Below, piece after piece: positions 14,271-18,596 of a stretch of 18,596 bases of DNA. The notes under the pieces were generated by a model. It saw only the letters and a program-made list of their open reading frames with translations, searched no databases and had not been told where the DNA came from. Source of the stretch: CAZKFN01 sp964552035 (GTDB lineage: Bacteria; Bacteroidota; Bacteroidia; Flavobacteriales_E; Vicingaceae); the NCBI GenBank assembly GCA_964552035.1, contig CAZKFN010000037.1:1-18596 (forward strand), given 5' to 3'. A program made the position numbers and the translations under genes. The stretch's first letter is position 1. Each line of letters opens with the position of its first letter.

Positions 14271-15359
14271 ATGGGGAAGAAAAAGGTGCTTCATATTTCT
14301 ACTGCTTTGAGTTGGAGGGGAGGAGAACAGCAATTGGCTTACTTATTAGAAGAGTTAAAAGATGAGGTAGATCAATTTGTGCTTTGTACTCAAGGTTCTG
14401 AAATGCAAGCTCATTGTTTGAAAAATGGGATTTCTTATTTCGCTCAAAAAAAAAGAGCAGCTTTTGATTTAAAATTTGCTGCGGAATTAAAGAGATTGTG
14501 TCGTACTTTAGAGGTAGATCTTTGTCATATGCATGATGCTCATGCGCATACTTTTGCAATTTTGGCGGCATATATGGGGAATCAAACACCTTTAATTTTA
14601 TCAAGAAGAGTAGATTTTCCAATAAAGAAAAAGTGGAGCTCGAGAATGAAATACAATCATTCGGCAATAAAAAAAATAATATGTGTGAGCGATACAATTA
14701 AAAAAATTACTGCAGAAGGCATAAAAGATAAGAGTAAGTTAGTTACGGTACATTCAGGAATAGATTTGGATAAGTTTTCACCAGCAAAGGGAATTTTACG
14801 CAAGGAGTTGGGAATAGCAGAAAATGTTTTTTTAATTGGGAATACTTCAGCTTTAGCTGAGCATAAAGATTATTTTACCTTTTTAGATACCGCTGCAGAT
14901 GTATTAAAAAAAGAAAATAATATTCAATTTGTAATTATAGGAGACGGACCACTTAAAGAAGAGATTCATACTTATCATCAAAAATTAGGCTTAGGAGATA
15001 AAGTTTTCTTTACTGGATATAGAACCGATGTTCCTCAAATATTAAAAGAATTAGATTTGTTTTTAATCACTTCTAAAACAGAAGGATTGGGGACTTCCAT
15101 AATAGATGCTTTTGCTGCTGGAGTTCCTGTAGTTGGGACAGCAGCAGGGGGGATTCCCGAGTTGATAGAAGATAATAATACTGGTTTGCTATGTGAAGTT
15201 AAGTCAGTAGAATGCTTGGTTCAGGCAGTCTTGAAAATTTATAAAAATCAAGAATTAAAGAAAAAGCTTATTAAAGGAGCAAAAGAAAAAGTAAAAGCAT
15301 TTTCAAAAACAGCTACAGCACAAAAAACTTTATTTTATTATCGAGAAGTTTGGTCTTGA
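14271..15359 (+). CDS. Glycosyltransferase family 4
   Basis: A 362-residue GT-B transferase. The N-terminal Rossmann domain begins KVLHISTALSWRGGEQQ, with the GGEQQ loop of the acceptor side. The linker reads VHSGIDLDKFSP. The C-terminal donor domain has IIGDGPLKEEI, FFTGYRTDVPQIL and TEGLGTSIIDAFAAGVPVV. In the E-x7-E donor motif the second acidic residue is Asp (E...D in EGLGTSIID), a variant seen in this group. It starts one base after the GT2 stop; an in-frame start 42 bp upstream would lie inside GT2 and is not needed. The 3' end overlaps the convergent ligase-family gene by 22 bp. A role in building a surface glycan is likely, though the sugar is unknown. Confidence 0.88.
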   Translation: MGKKKVLHISTALSWRGGEQQLAYLLEELKDEVDQFVLCTQGSEMQAHCLKNGISYFAQKKRAAFDLKFAAELKRLCRTLEVDLCHMHDAHAHTFAILAAYMGNQTPLILSRRVDFPIKKKWSSRMKYNHSAIKKIICVSDTIKKITAEGIKDKSKLVTVHSGIDLDKFSPAKGILRKELGIAENVFLIGNTSALAEHKDYFTFLDTAADVLKKENNIQFVIIGDGPLKEEIHTYHQKLGLGDKVFFTGYRTDVPQILKELDLFLITSKTEGLGTSIIDAFAAGVPVVGTAAGGIPELIEDNNTGLLCEVKSVECLVQAVLKIYKNQELKKKLIKGAKEKVKAFSKTATAQKTLFYYREVWS

Positions 15360-16753
15360 TTGTTCCCAATTCCCAAAACAAATAAAACATTAAATAAAGC
15401 AAAGAAGGTGACTCCAGCTTGTGTTTCTAAAGTATCTTCCGGAATAAAAGAGAGAATACTAATTATCCAAAAAGCAAGATAAATCAGTTGATAATCACCT
15501 TTCTTTTTATAAAGAGAAGAAAATAAAAAGAAGATCCAAAGTAATAATCCTCCTAAACCAAAAGTAACCCAAAATGTTAAATATTGGTTGTGGGTTCTTC
15601 TTCGATATTGTTCACTAATGGGTTGCTCAGCCTGCTCATATGCTTGTTGAAAGGAAGTTTCTACATCTCCAGTTCCAACACCATACCAAGGAGCATCTTT
15701 GATAATTTTAAGAGCTGTTTTCCAATAATGTATTCTTAACATTAACGAAAGCCCTTCTACATAGCCTTCATTCTTATAAAAATCAATTTCATAGAAAGTT
15801 GCATGTAACCTTCTTTCTATAGGATTTAAAGTCATGTATCTATAGTTAGGAATGCCATTTTCTATGGCTTTAATTTCTTCATCGGTTAATTTATGAAAAG
15901 CGAGGGAATCTTTATTAAATCCTTTAGAAGTAAGAAAATGGATAAGGGTTCTTTCTAATTTTTGCCCTTTTCTATCTTTTCCTTTCAGATCCATGGTACT
16001 TTTTTTGGGCCATTCATTATGAAGTTCTACAAAAGAAACATTACGAAGTATTTTTACCCCATTAATTTTTCTAGAATCATTAGGATGAGTCCAGGATTCA
16101 TTTCCATTTATGGTTAATTCCTTGGTAATTTTTGCTTCTGGTGCTAATTGCTCCTCTCTTGCAAAATCATGATATACCTCAATAACATAATAAATTCCGG
16201 ATGTTGCAATAGCTAGAGTTAGAAGAAGTATAAATAATCGTTTGGTTTGTTTTATAGTGGAGTCAAAAACTTGAATAAAAAGCCAAATAAAAAAGAAGGC
16301 AATAAAACAGATTAATCCTGTATACAATTCAAAAATTAACAAGCAACATAAAAAGTAAAGAGCAAAAAAATATTTGGAAATTTTCATGTTGAAAATGGGC
16401 TGGCTAACCAACAACAAACAAGCTGCAAAAGCGATATTTAATCCATATCGGATATGAGAAATATGAATGGAAAGATTTCTTTTTTCATAAACCTCCATGC
16501 CTTTAAAAATCAATAATTTATGAAAGCTAAATAAGGTTAAAACCAATAAAGTAAGGATATAGATTTTAAAAAGTAGCTGCCATTCGCTTTTTTGTAGAGA
16601 CTGACTTCCACCAATTACAATTGGCAATAGTAAGAGGGGTAACTTTACCCTTAGGTCTTTAATGCCATAGTCTATGTTTTCAGTCCATAGCAGCCCAAGA
16701 AGGTGCAAAAGGAATATGGATAGGAAAATCCAAGTATAAGGATTGCTAACCAA
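15338..16753 (-). CDS. O-antigen ligase/polymerase family membrane protein, N-terminus separated by a stop codon
   Basis: A 471-codon frame beginning with TTG at 16753 encodes a multi-span membrane protein of the Wzy_C/WaaL group. Several hydrophobic helices (from WIFLSIFLLHLLGLLWTEN) precede a soluble region of roughly 150 residues containing LIHFLTSKGFNKDSLAFHKL and IPNYRYMTLNPIERRLHA. The family core follows: YWKTALKIIKDAPWYGVGTG, then RRTHNQYLTFWVTFGLGGLL and two to three further helices. Such proteins ligate or polymerise lipid-linked O-antigen units at the periplasmic face. The frame continues upstream to 16945, interrupted only by a TAA at 16781-16783, so this is a truncated product unless it starts at TTG. 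It lies downstream of the S41 protease on the same strand. Confidence 0.8.
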   Translation of the reverse strand: MVSNPYTWIFLSIFLLHLLGLLWTENIDYGIKDLRVKLPLLLLPIVIGGSQSLQKSEWQLLFKIYILTLLVLTLFSFHKLLIFKGMEVYEKRNLSIHISHIRYGLNIAFAACLLLVSQPIFNMKISKYFFALYFLCCLLIFELYTGLICFIAFFFIWLFIQVFDSTIKQTKRLFILLLTLAIATSGIYYVIEVYHDFAREEQLAPEAKITKELTINGNESWTHPNDSRKINGVKILRNVSFVELHNEWPKKSTMDLKGKDRKGQKLERTLIHFLTSKGFNKDSLAFHKLTDEEIKAIENGIPNYRYMTLNPIERRLHATFYEIDFYKNEGYVEGLSLMLRIHYWKTALKIIKDAPWYGVGTGDVETSFQQAYEQAEQPISEQYRRRTHNQYLTFWVTFGLGGLLLWIFFLFSSLYKKKGDYQLIYLAFWIISILSFIPEDTLETQAGVTFFALFNVLFVLGIGNNQDQTSR

Positions 16754-16783
16754 TTGTTTGAATTTTGCTTTTAAGTTTAGTTA

Positions 16784-16945
16784 GACAATAAAATTCCCTA
16801 GGAGGATAAATTGCCCTAAGCTCATAAGCATATTTGACCATGCTAATCCTACAATAATAATGGATAAACCAAGAAGATAGAGATTTCTGTGGTTGATCCA
16901 CTGGATAAGAATCGTATTGCCCAACAGTCGATCTAAAATGCCCAC
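16784..16945 (-). pseudogene. Detached N-terminal piece of the O-antigen ligase family gene
   Basis: GTG at 16943-16945 opens 54 codons in the same frame as the ligase gene: VGILDRLLGNTILIQ, then a membrane helix LYLLGLSIIIVGLAWSN and MLMSLGQFILLGNFIV, closed by TAA at 16781-16783. The codons after the stop (LNLKAKFKQLVSNPYTWIF) read straight on into the family sequence. The helix-plus-SLGQFILL pattern is the normal start of these proteins, so this is one gene split by a single nonsense codon. The start lies 16 bp after the S41 protease stop. Confidence 0.65.
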
Positions 16946-16961
16946 CCTTAATTAATTATGA

Positions 16962-18596
16962 TTAATAATTGCCGCTTAGAATATTTTTATAATTATCTTC
17001 ATCAAATACTTCTAATGCTTTTAAAATATCAGGATCATGGCTTAGAGATTGTGCAATTCTTCCACTTTGATAGTAATAACGTGAAACGATTTCATTTTCC
17101 AATAACTGTTTAACTTCTTCTTTAAATTTATTGAGATCGTCTTTTTTATCTTTTATTATTCGCTCTTCTAATGCCTCATATTCTTTTTCGGCATCTTCGT
17201 AATACATTTCCTTTTTTGCTACTTCTTCGAGTCTTTCTAGCAATCTTTCACTCTCGGTTTGATAATTATAATCCTTGTCCTCGAGGAAATTTTTAAAAGC
17301 TTCGTATTCTCTATCCGTTAAACTAAATGTGCCCGCTTTAGCTACTTGTTTGTTCCTGTATCGATAGTCTGTTGCATAATCAAAGATGAGGAGCTTTTGA
17401 ATTAGTGTAATGGCAATTTTGCTCATTTTTTCATCATTGGTTACTATATCTGGTTTTATGCCTTTGCCATCAAAAACTTCTCTTTGAGAAACGAGGGTTT
17501 TAAATGAATGTATCATGGAATCTGGAACCATTTCGGCAAATCCTTCAATATTTTTATTAGAATAATCTATTTTCTGAATACATCTTCCTGAAGGGATATA
17601 ATATTTTGCAACAGTTACCTTTAGTTGAGCATTATAACTCAAGGGTCTTGTTTGTTGTACTAATCCTTTCCCAAAGGTTTGCTTACCAACGATTACTCCT
17701 CTATCGTAATCTTGAATACATCCAGCTACAATTTCTGAAGCTGAAGCCGAACGCTCATTTACTAATACTACCACGGGAATTTCTGTATCTAAAGGCTCTT
17801 TTGTAGTGGCATAGGTGGCGTCCCATTCTTCTCTTTTCCCTTTTGTTTTAACCACTACCTTGCCTCTGGGGATTAGAGTATTTACAATGTTTACAGCTTC
17901 AATTAAGAGTCCGCCTCCATTATCCCTTAGATCAAAAACCAGCTTTTCCATTCCCTGTTTTTTCAAGTTTTTAAAGGCATCTTTAAATTCTGTAGAGGCA
18001 GTATTGGTAAATCCAGACAATTTGATATAACCCGTATTATCGTTAATCATTCCATAATAAGGAACATCTTCAATTTTAATATTTTCTCTTTTAAAGGTTG
18101 TTGTAAAAGTAGAATCATTAACAGGTCGTTTAATTTTTAATTTCACCTCGCTTAAAGATTGTCCTTTTAGAAGTTTGCTAACCTCCTCTGTAGTACGATT
18201 TGTAGCATCTTTATCGTCGATTTCTAAAAGAATATCTCCAGCCATAAGTCCTGCTTTTTGTGCGGGAAATCCTTCGTAAGGTTCAGAAATTCGAACATAA
18301 ATACTATCTTGATGAATCAAGGCACCAATTCCACCATATTGACCTGTAGTCATAAAGCGATAGTCTTCTATATTAGACTCTGGAATATAGTTCGTATAAG
18401 GGTCTAAAGAGGTTAACATATTATCGATGGCTGTTTTTATAAGCTCCCCAGGCTTTATTTCATCAACATAATAGGTATTTAGTTCTTTGTAAACGGAACT
18501 AAAAATGTCTAGATTCTTAGAGATGCTAAAATAATTATCTGCAAAGCCAAATGACAAGGCCGTCGCTATTGCGATACTAATACTAAGGAGATATAC
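16962..18596 (-). CDS. S41 family C-terminal processing peptidase (CtpA/Prc-like), 5' end outside window
   Basis: A serine protease of the periplasm or cell envelope that cuts protein C-termini. The frame is open to the window edge, so the start lies beyond 18596. The 13 codons before the TTG at 18557 read YLLSISIAIATALSF, the hydrophobic core of a signal peptide. Counting from that TTG, the order is a helical N-terminal region (15-65), a PDZ domain (about 70-155, with GGIGALI and AGLMAGDILLEID) and the S41 core (165-340). The catalytic dyad is S272 in RSASASEIVAG and K297 in GKQTFGKGLVQ, spaced 25 residues as in the family. A charged helical tail (about 385-531) follows. It precedes the ligase-family gene by 16 bp. 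Confidence 0.92.
   Translation of the reverse strand, partial: VYLLSISIAIATALSFGFADNYFSISKNLDIFSSVYKELNTYYVDEIKPGELIKTAIDNMLTSLDPYTNYIPESNIEDYRFMTTGQYGGIGALIHQDSIYVRISEPYEGFPAQKAGLMAGDILLEIDDKDATNRTTEEVSKLLKGQSLSEVKLKIKRPVNDSTFTTTFKRENIKIEDVPYYGMINDNTGYIKLSGFTNTASTEFKDAFKNLKKQGMEKLVFDLRDNGGGLLIEAVNIVNTLIPRGKVVVKTKGKREEWDATYATTKEPLDTEIPVVVLVNERSASASEIVAGCIQDYDRGVIVGKQTFGKGLVQQTRPLSYNAQLKVTVAKYYIPSGRCIQKIDYSNKNIEGFAEMVPDSMIHSFKTLVSQREVFDGKGIKPDIVTNDEKMSKIAITLIQKLLIFDYATDYRYRNKQVAKAGTFSLTDREYEAFKNFLEDKDYNYQTESERLLERLEEVAKKEMYYEDAEKEYEALEERIIKDKKDDLNKFKEEVKQLLENEIVSRYYYQSGRIAQSLSHDPDILKALEVFDEDNYKNILSGNY

Noticed and set aside
14299..14697. A 132-codon minus-strand frame inside the GT4 gene
   Set aside because: It is antisense to conserved glycosyltransferase sequence and has no recognisable domain.

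Overview
The window is AT-rich chromosomal DNA from a member of the Bacteroidota, most likely a flavobacteria-like lineage. Evidence for this includes a type IX secretion (T9SS) C-terminal sorting domain, promoter -7 boxes of the TAnnTTTG type, almost no Shine-Dalgarno sequences, a helicase-type PLD remnant beside CGCAGAT repeats, and a Bacteroidota-style O-antigen ligase with a large periplasmic loop. No rRNA, tRNA, CRISPR array or intact mobile element was found.

Layout. Positions 1-248 hold long direct repeats built on CGCAGAT. They cut off a decayed PLD-type helicase gene (about 245-624, minus strand), which lies just downstream of an intact AAA/DUF4143 ATPase (630-1799). Positions 1923-2170 hold a frameshifted helix-turn-helix remnant. 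This is followed by a short ACCACATAG inverted repeat and a 57-residue lipoprotein gene (2314-2487). So 1-2.5 kb is a patch of gene decay.

Positions 2.5-7.6 kb carry core metabolism: adenosylcobalamin-dependent ribonucleotide reductase nrdJ (minus), a HemD-like uroporphyrinogen-III synthase (plus), and an exported tandem CbiX-like chelatase homologue with a His-rich linker (plus). A near-palindrome overlaps the likely promoter of the chelatase homologue. Positions 7.8-9.1 kb hold a small secreted protein of unknown family and a T9SS-secreted protein split by a one-base frameshift in a G run.

Positions 9.2-18.6 kb hold recJ (minus), then cysH overlapping a sugar-nucleotide epimerase/dehydratase (plus), rsmI (minus), two glycosyltransferases (plus), an O-antigen ligase/polymerase family gene with an in-frame stop near its start (minus), and an S41 C-terminal processing protease that runs off the right edge (minus).

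How the genes fit together. HemD makes the tetrapyrrole precursor for siroheme, heme and B12. NrdJ needs B12. CysH of the iron-sulfur type makes sulfite, whose reduction usually needs siroheme. The CbiX-like protein belongs to the metal-tetrapyrrole chelatase fold but appears to be exported. The epimerase, GT2, GT4 and ligase-family genes point to assembly of a surface glycan or lipopolysaccharide. At least four loci carry reading-frame lesions. Two are at homopolymers, so sequencing or assembly error must be excluded before calling them biological.
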